A program made the translations under genes and the position numbers. From Spartobacteria bacterium (GTDB lineage: Bacteria; Verrucomicrobiota; Verrucomicrobiia; Chthoniobacterales; Chthoniobacteraceae): a stretch of DNA of 10,589 nucleotides. Of the stretch, positions 1 through 8,100 are shown in pieces. How positions within the stretch are numbered: the first letter of the stretch is position 1; each line of letters starts with the position of its first letter. The notes beneath the pieces are model-generated. The model was not told the DNA's origin. It was given only the letters and a program-made list of their open reading frames with translations, and did no database searches. The DNA is taken from NCBI GenBank assembly GCA_025355595.1, contig JANXZI010000506.1:1-10589 (forward strand), read 5' to 3'.

Positions 1-1
1 G

Positions 2-820
2 AAATTCCAGCCGCTGCTCACCGCGGTGCTCGGCGACGAACGGCTCCGCCCCTCGGCGCTCACGGCGCTCCCGCTCATGGGCGCGGAGAATGCGAAGGCG
101 AATTTCGCCACGCTCACCGCCGCGATCCAAAAACCCGACACGCGCACGGTCGCCGCGCGCGCCATCATGCAACTCCCGCGCGATTCGTGGGACAATGGTG
201 CGGTCGCTCCTGCCGTGGATTCCATCCTCGCGTGGGCGAAGACCGTGCCGCAGGGCGACCGCACGAAGCAGGACTTCGTGGAGACCGTGCAGACCGGGAT
301 GGAACTCGCGAGCCTGCTCCCCGCCGACCGCGCGACGACGATCCGCAAGGAACTGCGCGGCCTCGGCGTGAGCGTGTTCGTCGTGAAGACCGTCCACGAG
401 CAGATGCGCTACGACACTACGCGCATCGTCGTGGAAAAGGGAAAGCCCTTCGAGATCATCGTCGAGAATCTCGACGCCATGCCGCACAACTTCCTCATCG
501 TGGACGGCGGCACACGCCAGAGCATCGCGGAGTCCGTCCAGACGGAGCGTCCCGACAAGCACGACAAAAAGGGCCGCCCTTACTACCCCGACAAGGACAA
601 GCGCGTTCACGAAGGCACGAAGCTCATCGAGCCCGGACAGAAGGACACCATCAAATGGACCGCGCCGAATCGGGAGGGCGAATACGACTACGTCTGCACC
701 TTCCCCGGCCACTGGATGATCATGTGGGGCCGCATCGTCGTGACAAAGGATGTGGACGCCTACCTCGCCGCGCACCCCGACGCGACGCTGCCCGCGCCCG
801 GTGCCGCGCCTGCGAAATAG
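2..820 (+). CDS. C-terminal part of a helical-repeat protein with an azurin/plastocyanin-like copper domain
   Basis: Only the last 272 codons are present; the frame is open from base 2 to the TAG at 818-820, so the start lies upstream. Residues 1 to about 120 of the fragment are alpha-helical and Ala/Leu-rich, resembling HEAT-type repeats. Residues from about 125 form a cupredoxin domain of azurin type. The type 1 copper ligands can be read directly: His162 in MPHNF, then Cys232, His237 and Met241 in CTFPGHWMIM, which matches the azurin spacing C-x4-H-x3-M. The tail is Pro/Ala-rich. The domain should carry one electron in the periplasm or at the cell surface. In Verrucomicrobiota and Planctomycetota such domains often end large proteins with a propeller, HEAT repeats and CxxCH haem; whether this one has those parts cannot be seen. 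The copper assignment is strong; the role of the whole protein is inferred. Confidence 0.88.
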   Translation, partial: KFQPLLTAVLGDERLRPSALTALPLMGAENAKANFATLTAAIQKPDTRTVAARAIMQLPRDSWDNGAVAPAVDSILAWAKTVPQGDRTKQDFVETVQTGMELASLLPADRATTIRKELRGLGVSVFVVKTVHEQMRYDTTRIVVEKGKPFEIIVENLDAMPHNFLIVDGGTRQSIAESVQTERPDKHDKKGRPYYPDKDKRVHEGTKLIEPGQKDTIKWTAPNREGEYDYVCTFPGHWMIMWGRIVVTKDVDAYLAAHPDATLPAPGAAPAK

Positions 821-1189
821 ATCGGTTGAAACACTGGTGACAGCCGTCCAAGTCATTCGTGGAAAATCCACAGGCCGCAGCCGGACTTGGTGCGAGCCTT
901 TCGAGTGCGGTGGCAGAGCGCCGAGTGCAACGAGTCGCGGCGACACCGCTTTCGGAATGTCTTCGGGCGGGCGTGTGCGCGCGGCATTCTCCCGCCGTCC
1001 GCCGCCTTCGCCCACGCCTCCGAAAGCGCTGTCGCCGCTCGTTAGTCGCTCTGCCCCCGCACTCCAAAACCTCGCGCTACTCCCGCGCCGTTTTGCGAAG
1101 GGCGGATCATTGGCAGACAGCGCGCCGGCGCCCCGATATTTTCTCACGCAATCTAACGAACACCCGGCAGCCGCCTCCTTTTTCCACAC
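821..1189. other. Intergenic gap with a large palindrome and a short leader
   Basis: This 369-base gap separates the copper-domain gene from the large haem protein gene. I see no supportable gene in it. Reading frames on both strands cross it, but they start inside neighbouring genes or consist mainly of the palindrome described separately at 891-1076. The 113 bases after the palindrome would hold the promoter of the haem protein gene. A TTGGCA hexamer at 1110-1115 is followed 19 bases later by GATATT at 1135-1140, a weak sigma-70-like pair. No purine-rich Shine-Dalgarno sequence precedes the ATG at 1190; the bases just before it are pyrimidine-rich. No U-tailed hairpin typical of a rho-independent terminator follows the upstream gene. 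Confidence 0.6.
891..1076. repeat. Large imperfect palindrome of dispersed-repeat type
   Basis: The core left arm at 903-956 and right arm at 1019-1064 are reverse complements except for about two substitutions and two small gaps. Both arms contain GAGTGCGG, GGCAGAGCG, CGGCGACA and CGCTTTCGGA when read in the same sense. Weaker complementarity continues outward to about 891 and 1076. The 62-base centre is very GC-rich and has a short GGCGGG/CCCGCC stem (966-971 with 991-996). The structure is far longer than a terminator hairpin and has no U-tract. Translated, the arms give peptides such as ECGGRA and GDTAFG; from memory, similar strings recur as spurious proteins in Verrucomicrobiota genomes, which suggests a dispersed family. 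It may be a mobilised palindrome of REP/BIME type, but no transposase is nearby. Confidence 0.8.
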
Positions 1190-4100
1190 ATGAAACGCAC
1201 CGTCCTCACACGCATCCTCATTCCTGCCGTTTTCATCGGCGCATCATTTTCGGCGTTCGCGGAACCGGAATGGATCTGGCTCTCGAAGAACGCGAAGCCC
1301 GATGAGAAGGTCACGCTGAAGAAGGAATTTGAAATCAAGGGCGAGGTGAAATCCGCGACGCTGCAGCTTACGTGCGACAACGGCGCGACGGCGGTGATCA
1401 ATGGCCGGAAGTCTCTCGAAAATCCCGACTGGCAGGAGCCGGTGAAAGGCGATGTGAAGGCGTTGCTCAAGCCGGGGAAAAACGAATTGCGCCTCGACGC
1501 GCGCAACCGTGACGGCAGCGCCGCGGCGGTGGCGGTGCTCACGATCGAGACTGCGGACGGGCAGAAGATCGTCGTGGAGACTCATGGCGACTGGCAGGCC
1601 GCGCCGGCCGGGAGCACGGACTTCAAGACAGCGACGGTCATCGCAAAATACGGAGCAGGCCCGTGGGGCGACATTTTTGCCGACGCTGGCAAAGTCGCGA
1701 AAGCCGGCAAGGGCGGTGGCAAGCGTCCGCCGGCATCGCAAGTCGCGACGGATCCTGCGGAGATCCATGTGCCGCCGGGCTTCAAGGTCGAGCTCCTCTA
1801 CACGGTGCCGAAGGCCGAGCAGGGCTCGTGGGTTTCCATGACGGTGGACAAAAAAGGCCGGCTGATCTGCGGTGCGCAAAACGGCGGACTTTTCCGGCTC
1901 ACACCGCCGGCGATCGGATCGAGCGACAAGGCGATCGTCGAGCCGCTCGATGCGGAAATCGGCGGCGCGCACGGGCTGCTTTACACGCACGATTCGCTCT
2001 ACGTGATGGTGAATGAAAACGTGGTGAAGGGCATGGCGCACGGGCTGTGGCGACTGAAGGACAAGGACGGCGACGATCATTTCGAGAAGCCCGTGCTGCT
2101 CAGCGACTGCAACGGCGGCGGCGAGCATGGCCCGCACTCGATGCAGCTCGCGCCGGACGGGAAATCGATCTTCTTCAACTGCGGCAACCACACGAAGCTG
2201 CCGGCGAATCTCGCCATCTCGCGTGCGGCGATGAAGTCGTGGGACGAGGATCACCTCCTCCCGCGCCTGTGGGACGGCAATGGCCACGCGCGCGGCATCC
2301 TCGCGCCCGGCGGCTACATTTGCAAAACGGACCTCGACGGCAAAAAAATTGAGCTGTTCTGCGCGGGCTTCCGCAATGAGTTCGACTTCGCGTTCGATGC
2401 GAATGGCGAGCTTTTCGCGTATGACGCGGACATGGAATGGGACATCGGCGCGCCGTGGTATCGCCCCACGCGCATCAACCACTGCGTGAGCGGCGGCGAA
2501 TACGGCTGGCGTTCCGGTGCTGGAAAATGGCCCGCCTACTACGAGGACAGCCTGCCCGCCGCCGTGGACATTGGCCCCGGTTCGCCGACGGGCGTGGTCT
2601 TCGGCACTGGCGCGAAATTCCCCGCGAAGTATCAGGCTGCGCTCTACGGGAACGACTGGACGTATGGCACGATGTACGCCGTGCATTTCACGGCGGATGG
2701 CGCGGGGATGAAGGGGGTGAAGGAGGAATTCGTCTCTGCGAAGCCGCTGCCGCTCACGGATGTCGTGATCAGCCAGCACGATGGCGCGATGTATTTCGGC
2801 ATCGGCGGACGCGGCTCGCAGAGCGCCGTGTATCGCGTGACGTATGCGGGCAAGGAATCCACCGCGCCTGCGCAGCCGTACGCGTTCACGCCGGAGATGA
2901 AACAGCGTCACATGCTGGAAAAACTGCACGAGGAGGGCACGGGGCCCGAGGCGATTGAAAAAGCGTGGCCATTCCTTGCGAGCAAGGATCGCTACCTGCG
3001 CTTTGCCGCGCGCGTCGCGATCGAGCGGCAGCCGGTGAAGCTGTGGAAGGAGCGTGCGCTCGCGGAGAAGGATCCGCAGGCGATCATCGAGGCGTGCATC
3101 GCGCTCGCGCGGATGGGCCGGACGGGTGACCCGAATCCGGCTACGGCGGGCAAGGCGCAGTCGGGCACTTCGTCCGGCGCGGTCGGCCCGGCGGATGCGG
3201 AAGATGCGAAGCTGCTCGCGCAGATTCTCGCGCGGCTCGACAGCCTGTGGGCGCAGAGGCCGGGCGTGATGTCGGAGTCCGACGGCATCGGGTTTGGGAA
3301 ATTTGACATCGGCTTTCAGCTCCAGCTCATGCGCGCATATCAGCTCGCATTCGCGCGCCTCGGCAAACCCGACGCCGCGACATGCGCGAAAGCCGCTGGA
3401 AATTTTGAGCCGTACTACCCGAGCAAGGATGCGCTCGTGAACCGCGAGCTTTCGCAGATCCTCATCTTCCTCGACTCGAAAAGTGTCGTCGGCAAGACGC
3501 TCGCGCTTGTCGGCTCGGCGAAGGATGACGCCGCGGCGATCGCAACCGACGAACTCCTCGCGCGCAATCCCGGCTACGCCAAGGCCGCCGAGAGCGCGGC
3601 GGCGAGCCGTCCGAACCTCCAGCAAATCGCGCTCATCGCGTCGCTGCGGAACGCGCGCGCCGGATGGACGCCCGCGCTGCGGAAGACGTATTTCTCGTGG
3701 TTCCAGCGCACCAGCGAGTGGCACGCCGGGAACAGTTTTCCGAAATTCATGGATCACATCCGCACCGAGGCGCTCGCGAATTTCGTGACCGACGCCACGG
3801 AACGCACCGCGCTCGACGAGCTCTCGAAAAAGCGCCCGCCCGCGCCGCCCGCAAATGTCGTGATGCCCAAGGGCCCCGGCAAAGCCTACACGACGGAAGA
3901 CGTGGTCGCGCTCACGCAGGGCGCGATGCACGGGCGCGATTTTGCGCAGGGCAAGGCCATGTTCACCGCGACGCTCTGCGCGCGCTGCCATAAGTTCAAC
4001 GGCGACGGCGGCAGCATCGGCCCCGACCTCACCGGTGCCGGCAACCGCTACACGATGCACGATCTCGCGGAAAACATCATAGACCCCTCGAAGGTGATCA

Positions 4101-4378
4101 GCGACCAGTACGGCACCGAGGAGATCGAGCTAAAGGACGGCTCGTCCGTCGTGGGCCGGATGATCGTGGAGGAAAATGGCAAGCTCTTCCTGATGACGAG
4201 CCCGCTCGCGCCCGACGAACTGACTGCGGTGAACTCCGCCGACGTGAAAGCGCGCAAGCCGTTCAATATTTCCATGATGCCACCGGGGCTGATCAACATG
4301 CTAAACAAGGACGAGCTGCTCGACCTCATCGCCTACATGGTCAGCGGCGGGAATCCGAAGGATAAGGCGTTCAAGTAA
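1190..4378 (+). CDS. Exported PVC-type haem-binding CxxCH protein with beta-propeller
   Basis: This is a complete 1062-residue protein. The signal peptide is residues 1-24, with likely cleavage after AFA before EPEW. Residues about 25-160 form a beta-sandwich-like domain resembling the N-terminal sugar-binding domains of rhamnosidases (WIWLSKNA, then LTCDNGATAVINGR). A propeller of the sugar dehydrogenase-like kind runs from EIHVPPGFKVELL at 191 to about 555, with an Asp-rich loop at 291 (DKDGDDHFE) that may bind calcium. Helical HEAT-like repeats follow to about 890. The C-terminal domain (about 905-1062) has the haem motif CARCH at 930-934, then IGPDLTGAG, IIDPSKVISDQY and ISMMPPGL, closely matching the 'putative heme-binding domain, Pirellula/Verrucomicrobium type'. 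Met1029 or Met1030 could be the second axial haem ligand. The protein probably couples sugar or alcohol oxidation to a periplasmic c-type haem; the substrate is unknown. The ATG at 1190 is chosen because it gives a clean signal peptide. A Gly/Ser/Pro-rich stretch at 645-667 interrupts the helical region. Confidence 0.93.
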   Translation: MKRTVLTRILIPAVFIGASFSAFAEPEWIWLSKNAKPDEKVTLKKEFEIKGEVKSATLQLTCDNGATAVINGRKSLENPDWQEPVKGDVKALLKPGKNELRLDARNRDGSAAAVAVLTIETADGQKIVVETHGDWQAAPAGSTDFKTATVIAKYGAGPWGDIFADAGKVAKAGKGGGKRPPASQVATDPAEIHVPPGFKVELLYTVPKAEQGSWVSMTVDKKGRLICGAQNGGLFRLTPPAIGSSDKAIVEPLDAEIGGAHGLLYTHDSLYVMVNENVVKGMAHGLWRLKDKDGDDHFEKPVLLSDCNGGGEHGPHSMQLAPDGKSIFFNCGNHTKLPANLAISRAAMKSWDEDHLLPRLWDGNGHARGILAPGGYICKTDLDGKKIELFCAGFRNEFDFAFDANGELFAYDADMEWDIGAPWYRPTRINHCVSGGEYGWRSGAGKWPAYYEDSLPAAVDIGPGSPTGVVFGTGAKFPAKYQAALYGNDWTYGTMYAVHFTADGAGMKGVKEEFVSAKPLPLTDVVISQHDGAMYFGIGGRGSQSAVYRVTYAGKESTAPAQPYAFTPEMKQRHMLEKLHEEGTGPEAIEKAWPFLASKDRYLRFAARVAIERQPVKLWKERALAEKDPQAIIEACIALARMGRTGDPNPATAGKAQSGTSSGAVGPADAEDAKLLAQILARLDSLWAQRPGVMSESDGIGFGKFDIGFQLQLMRAYQLAFARLGKPDAATCAKAAGNFEPYYPSKDALVNRELSQILIFLDSKSVVGKTLALVGSAKDDAAAIATDELLARNPGYAKAAESAAASRPNLQQIALIASLRNARAGWTPALRKTYFSWFQRTSEWHAGNSFPKFMDHIRTEALANFVTDATERTALDELSKKRPPAPPANVVMPKGPGKAYTTEDVVALTQGAMHGRDFAQGKAMFTATLCARCHKFNGDGGSIGPDLTGAGNRYTMHDLAENIIDPSKVISDQYGTEEIELKDGSSVVGRMIVEENGKLFLMTSPLAPDELTAVNSADVKARKPFNISMMPPGLINMLNKDELLDLIAYMVSGGNPKDKAFK

Positions 4379-4422
4379 GACCTGCGCCTCGACAGCGCGC
4401 GCCAACGGGTTAACTTTTCCAA

Positions 4423-4704
4423 ATGAGAATCACCGAAGCAAAACCTGCGGGCCGTTTTCGCGTGTTCCTGCGATTTGACGATGGCACTTCGGGCACGGTG
4501 GATTTGAGCGACCTCGCGGGCCGCGGTGTTTTTTCCGCATGGCTGCGCGATGGAGAATTCGAACGCGTGTCTGTGAGCAGCCAAGGCGCGCTCCTATGGC
4601 CGGGCGATCTCGATCTGTGTCCAGACGCACTCTATCTGCAACTGACAGGCAAGGCTGCGGCGGACGTGTTTCCCGCATTGCGAACTTCCCTCGCGAATGC
4701 CTGA
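4423..4704 (+). CDS. DUF2442 domain-containing protein
   Basis: This 93-residue protein matches the DUF2442 family throughout: MRITEAKPAG, then FDDGTSGTVDLSDL, GRGVFSAWLRD, and a C-terminal WPGDLDLCPDALYLQL. The ATG at 4423 is the natural start of the family and lies 44 bases after the haem protein gene ends. There is no signal peptide, so it is cytoplasmic, unlike its large neighbours. Its stop codon overlaps the start of the DUF4160 gene by 8 bases. DUF2442 and DUF4160 genes commonly sit side by side in many bacteria; from memory, such pairs have been suspected of being toxin-antitoxin-like, but I know of no settled function. The placement between haem-protein genes looks like an inserted accessory module rather than part of the oxidation system. 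No ribosome binding site is visible, and the preceding bases are TTAACTTTTCCAA. Confidence 0.88.
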   Translation: MRITEAKPAGRFRVFLRFDDGTSGTVDLSDLAGRGVFSAWLRDGEFERVSVSSQGALLWPGDLDLCPDALYLQLTGKAAADVFPALRTSLANA

Positions 4705-4958
4705 GATCAGCCGATTCTACGGCATCGTCATCCAGATGTATTACGGTGATCATGCGCCCCCCCCATTTTCACGCGCTCTACGGCGGCGTGATGGTGAAGG
4801 TCGCGATTGAAACGCTGGAGATCATTGACGGCAGCCTGCCGGCACGGGCCATGAGGCTCGTGCTGGAATGGGCCTCGCTGCATCGCTTGGAACTGATCGA
4901 CGCATTTCACCGCGCGGCCTCTCTCGAAGCACCAGTCAAAATCGCACCTCTCGAATGA
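4697..4958 (+). pseudogene. DUF4160 domain-containing gene, frameshifted in a run of eight C
   Basis: The ATG at 4697 begins MPEISRFYGIVIQMYYGDHA, the standard N-terminus of DUF4160. The rest of the family, PPHFHALYGG followed by VKVAIETLEI, LPARAMRLVLEWASLHR and a C-terminal KIAPLE, is present in a different frame ending at the TGA at 4956-4958. The switch occurs at 4757-4764, where eight C follow CATGCG; seven would restore the family sequence H-A-P-P-H-F-H. As written, translation from 4697 ends at the TGA at 4808-4810 after 37 residues. Apart from this one base, every conserved block and the full length of about 86 residues are intact, so the lesion is recent, a sequencing or assembly error, or a slippage site. 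It overlaps the upstream DUF2442 gene by 8 bases, implying translational coupling. It is unrelated in family to the haem proteins. Confidence 0.85.
4757..4764 (+). repeat. Run of eight C at the DUF4160 frameshift
   Basis: Eight consecutive C bases lie in the codons for the conserved P-P of the PPHFH motif. Seven would keep the gene in frame. Such a run is prone to length error in sequencing and to slippage in replication, transcription or translation. Confidence 0.95.
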
Positions 4959-4997
4959 TAAACTACAATTCCCCCACTGATGTCCGTACGCGCGATT

Positions 4998-5164
4998 GCA
5001 TGCCTCGGGTAGCGCGGGCGTCCCGCCTGCCGTGGCCCGCGTCTCGCGGGACACATGCGGAGTCCGCTGGTGATCCATCCCGGAATGAACGCCCTGCGTC
5101 ATCCGCTGTTCGACGCGGGACGCGTCGAACAGCAGGCGGGACGCCCGCGCTACCCGAGGCATGC
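4998..5164. repeat. Palindromic element, copy A, with perfect 33-base arms
   Basis: Bases 4998-5030 and 5132-5164 are perfect reverse complements over 33 bases, beginning GCATGCCTCGGGTAGCGCGG. Inside are two smaller hairpins: 5106-5117 pairs perfectly with 5121-5132 (12-base arms, 3-base GGA loop; the last base is shared with the outer arm), and 5032-5041 pairs with 5045-5054 apart from one G-A mismatch. A less structured centre begins CACATGCG at 5052. The whole could fold as a cloverleaf or cruciform. It matches the well-known GC-rich repeat whose arms read GCGGGCGTCCCGCCTGC and which appears as spurious peptides such as RQAGRPRYP or AGVPPA in PVC and other genomes (recognised from memory). 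It fills almost all the space between the DUF4160 gene and the PSD1 signal peptide. Short CGCGATT copies lie outside each arm (4991-4997 and 5169-5175). Confidence 0.9.
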
Positions 5165-5176
5165 GTCTCGCGATTC

Positions 5177-8100
5177 GTGCGCCTATTTTCATCCGCAGCA
5201 ATTGGACTCGCGCTCGTTTTTTCCTCACACGCCGCGGAGAAGGTTTCCTTCAACCGCGACATCCGGCCGATCCTCTCGGACATTTGCTTCAAGTGCCACG
5301 GGCCGGATGTCTCGAAGATCAAAGGCGGGCTGCGGCTCGATAATAAGGAGTCGGCGATGAAGGGCGGAGACTCCGGCCCCGCGATCGTGCCGGGCAAGCC
5401 GGAGGAGAGCGAAGTGTACAAGCGCCTCATCACGCACGACGCGGACGATCTCATGCCGCCAAAGAAAAGCGGGAAGACGCTGACGACCGCGCAGATTGAT
5501 TCCTTCCGCCGCTGGATTGCCGAGGGCGCGGAGTATCAGGGGCACTGGTCTTTCATCAAACCCGAGCGCCCCGCGGTGCCGGGGAAAAGTGCTCAGTTCT
5601 CAGTGCCCAGTCCTCAGTCGCAGCAGTCGGGTCTGAGCACTGGGCACTGGGCACTGAGCACTAATCCCATTGACGCCTTCGTCCTCACGCGGCTCGAAAA
5701 GGAAGGGCTCACGCCGCAGCCCGAGGCGGCGAAGGAAACGCTCATCCGCCGCGTGACGCTCGACCTCACGGGTATCCCGCCGACTCCGGCGGAGGTGGAC
5801 GCGTTCCTCGCGGACAAGGCTCCGAACGCCTACGAGAAAGTCGTGGATCGCATGCTCGCCTCGCCGCGCTACGGCGAGCACATGGCGGCGCGCTGGCTCG
5901 ACATGGCGCGCTACGCGGACAGCAACGGCTTTCAGTCCGACACGCAGCGGCACATGTGGCACTGGCGCGACTGGGTCATTGGCGCGTTCAATCAAAACAA
6001 GCCGTTCGATCAATTCACCATCGAGCAGCTCGCGGGGGATCTCCTGCCGGATGCGAAGCGCGATCAGATCGTCGCGACGGGATTCAATCGCAACCACCGG
6101 CTGAACGGCGAGGGCGGGCGCATCGTCGAGGAGTGGTTTGCGGAGACCGTAATCGATCGTGTCGAGACGACCGGGCTGACGTGGATGGCGCTCACTTTTA
6201 ACTGCTGCCGCTGCCACGATCACAAATACGATCCGATCTCGCAGAAGGAATTTTACCAGCTCTTCGCGTTCTTCAATTCGAACAACGAGAACGGCGTGCT
6301 CGATGAGTTCGGCGGCGCGGCAGGTTCACGCAAAGGCGGCAACTCACGTCCCGTGCTGCTGCTGCCAACGCCCGAGCAGGAGGCGAAAATCGCAAAACTG
6401 GATGCAGCGGTGAAGGACTCCGCGCAGCACATCGCGGCGGCGGCGAAGGAACTCCCGGCCCTCCAGACGGCGTGGGAAAAGAATTTCCTGCGCGAAGTCG
6501 GCGGCGGTGCATCGCCGTGGACTCCGCTGGATACGCTGGAGGTGAGGAGCATCGGTGGCGCGACTTTGACCAAGCAGCCCGACGGCTCCTGGCTCGCGAG
6601 CGGCAAGAATCCGGCGAATGACACCTATGAGATCGAGGCGAAGATCGCGCCGGGGCAGTTCAGCGGCATCCTTCTGGAGGTGCTGCCGGATCCGTCGCTG
6701 CCAAGCAAGAGCCTCGGGCGCGCGAGCAACGGCAATTTTGTCCTGAGCACCGTCGAGGTGGAGATCCATGTGCCCGGCGGGAATGCGCCGCTCGGGGTCG
6801 AATTCACGCGTGTGGAGTCGAGCTACGATCAGAAAGGCTACGAGGCCGCGCTCATCGTGAAGGACCAGCCGAAGCCCGTGAAAGGGAAGCGCGCGCCGAA
6901 GGGGCCGAAGAACAAATCCGGCTGGGCGATTGATGGCAACGACCCGGCGATGCGCGTGCCGCGCAAGGCGCTGTTCGTGTGCAATCCGCTCACGGTGCCG
7001 CAGGGCGCGACGCTCACGGTGCGACTCATCCACGGGTCGGCGTTTGGCGATCATAATATCGGGCGCTTCCGCGTGAGTGCGACTTCGCTGCCGCCCGCGA
7101 TGGTGAAACTCGAGGGCGGGAAAATCCCCGACATCGTGCTCGCCGCGCTGAAGGCCGACCCGGCGAAGCGCACGCCGCAGCAGAAGACGGAACTCGCGAA
7201 ATTTCACCGCGAGAACACGAACAATCCGGCAAAGAATGCCGAGACCGCGCTCGCCGCCGCGAAGAAGGCACGTGAGGACGCCGGGATGGATGTCGCTACG
7301 ACGATGGTGATGCAGGAGCTGCCGCAGCCGAAGGAGGCGCACATCCTGAAGCGCGGCGAATACGACAAGCCGGGCGACGCCGCGCCGCGCGCGCTTCCGG
7401 CGGTGTTGCCGCCCCTGCCCGCGGATGCGCCGAACAACCGGCTCGGCTTCGCGAAGTGGCTCGTGAACGGCGAGCATCCGCTGACCGCGCGCGTGTGGGT
7501 GAATCGCGAGTGGGAGCGTTTTTTCGGCACGGGACTCGTGAAGACTTCGGAGAATCTCGGCTCGCAGTCCGAGTGGCCGAGCCATCCGGAACTGCTCGAC
7601 TGGCTGGCGACGGAATTTGTGCGGCTGAAGTGGGACATGAAGGCCGTGCAGAAGCTCATCGTGATGAGCGCGACGTATCGCCAGTCGTCGCGCGTCACGC
7701 CGGAACTGATCGCGAAAGATCCCGAGAACCGTATGCTCGCGCGCGGGCCGCGTTTCCGGCTGAGCGCCGAGGCGCTGCGCGATCAGGCGCTGGCCATCAG
7801 CGGATTGCTCGTGGAGAAAATCGGCGGGCCGAGTGTGAAGCCCTACATGCCGGCCTCGGTGTGGGACGAGACGAGCGTCTATGGCGACATGCGGAACTAC
7901 AAGGAGGACACCGGCGAGGACCTTTACCGCCGCACGCTCTACACAATCTGGAAGCGCACCGCCGCGCCGCCGACGATGGCGATGTTCGACTCGCCGTCGC
8001 GCGAGATCTGCACGGTGAAGCGTTCGCGCACGAACACCCCGCTGCAGGCGCTCGCGCTGCTGAATGAAAAGACCTACATCGAAGCCGCGCGCATCCTCGC

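Noticed and set aside
1110..1140. TTGGCA and GATATT as a sigma-70 promoter for the haem protein gene
   Set aside because: The spacing of 19 bases is long and the -10 match is only 4 of 6; in a genome of unknown promoter consensus this is not enough for a call.
750..1193. Open frames across the 821-1189 gap
   Set aside because: They consist mainly of palindrome arms read as protein, start inside the copper-domain gene, and have no family resemblance.
1244..4060. Very long antisense open frame opposite the first haem protein gene
   Set aside because: It is Arg-, Ala- and Val-rich with no recognisable domain, and mirrors the codon pattern of the real gene; GC-rich third positions on the + strand leave few stops on the - strand.
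4539..4958. A 139-residue frame covering the DUF4160 C-terminal part
   Set aside because: Its first 60 or so residues are an out-of-frame reading of the DUF2442 gene; only the part from CITVI onward belongs to DUF4160, whose true start is the ATG at 4697 in another frame.
4998..5164. Cloverleaf-like fold of copy A as a tRNA or structured ncRNA gene
   Set aside because: The acceptor-like stem is 33 bases long, there is no anticodon or T-loop sequence, and a second family member exists in the window, so a dispersed repeat explains it better.
4868..5176. Upstream ATG starts (4868, 4955) for the PSD1 gene
   Set aside because: They overlap the DUF4160 gene or its stop codon, translate palindrome copy A, and place the signal peptide far inside the protein. 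The ATGA overlap at 4955 keeps a small chance that it is used.
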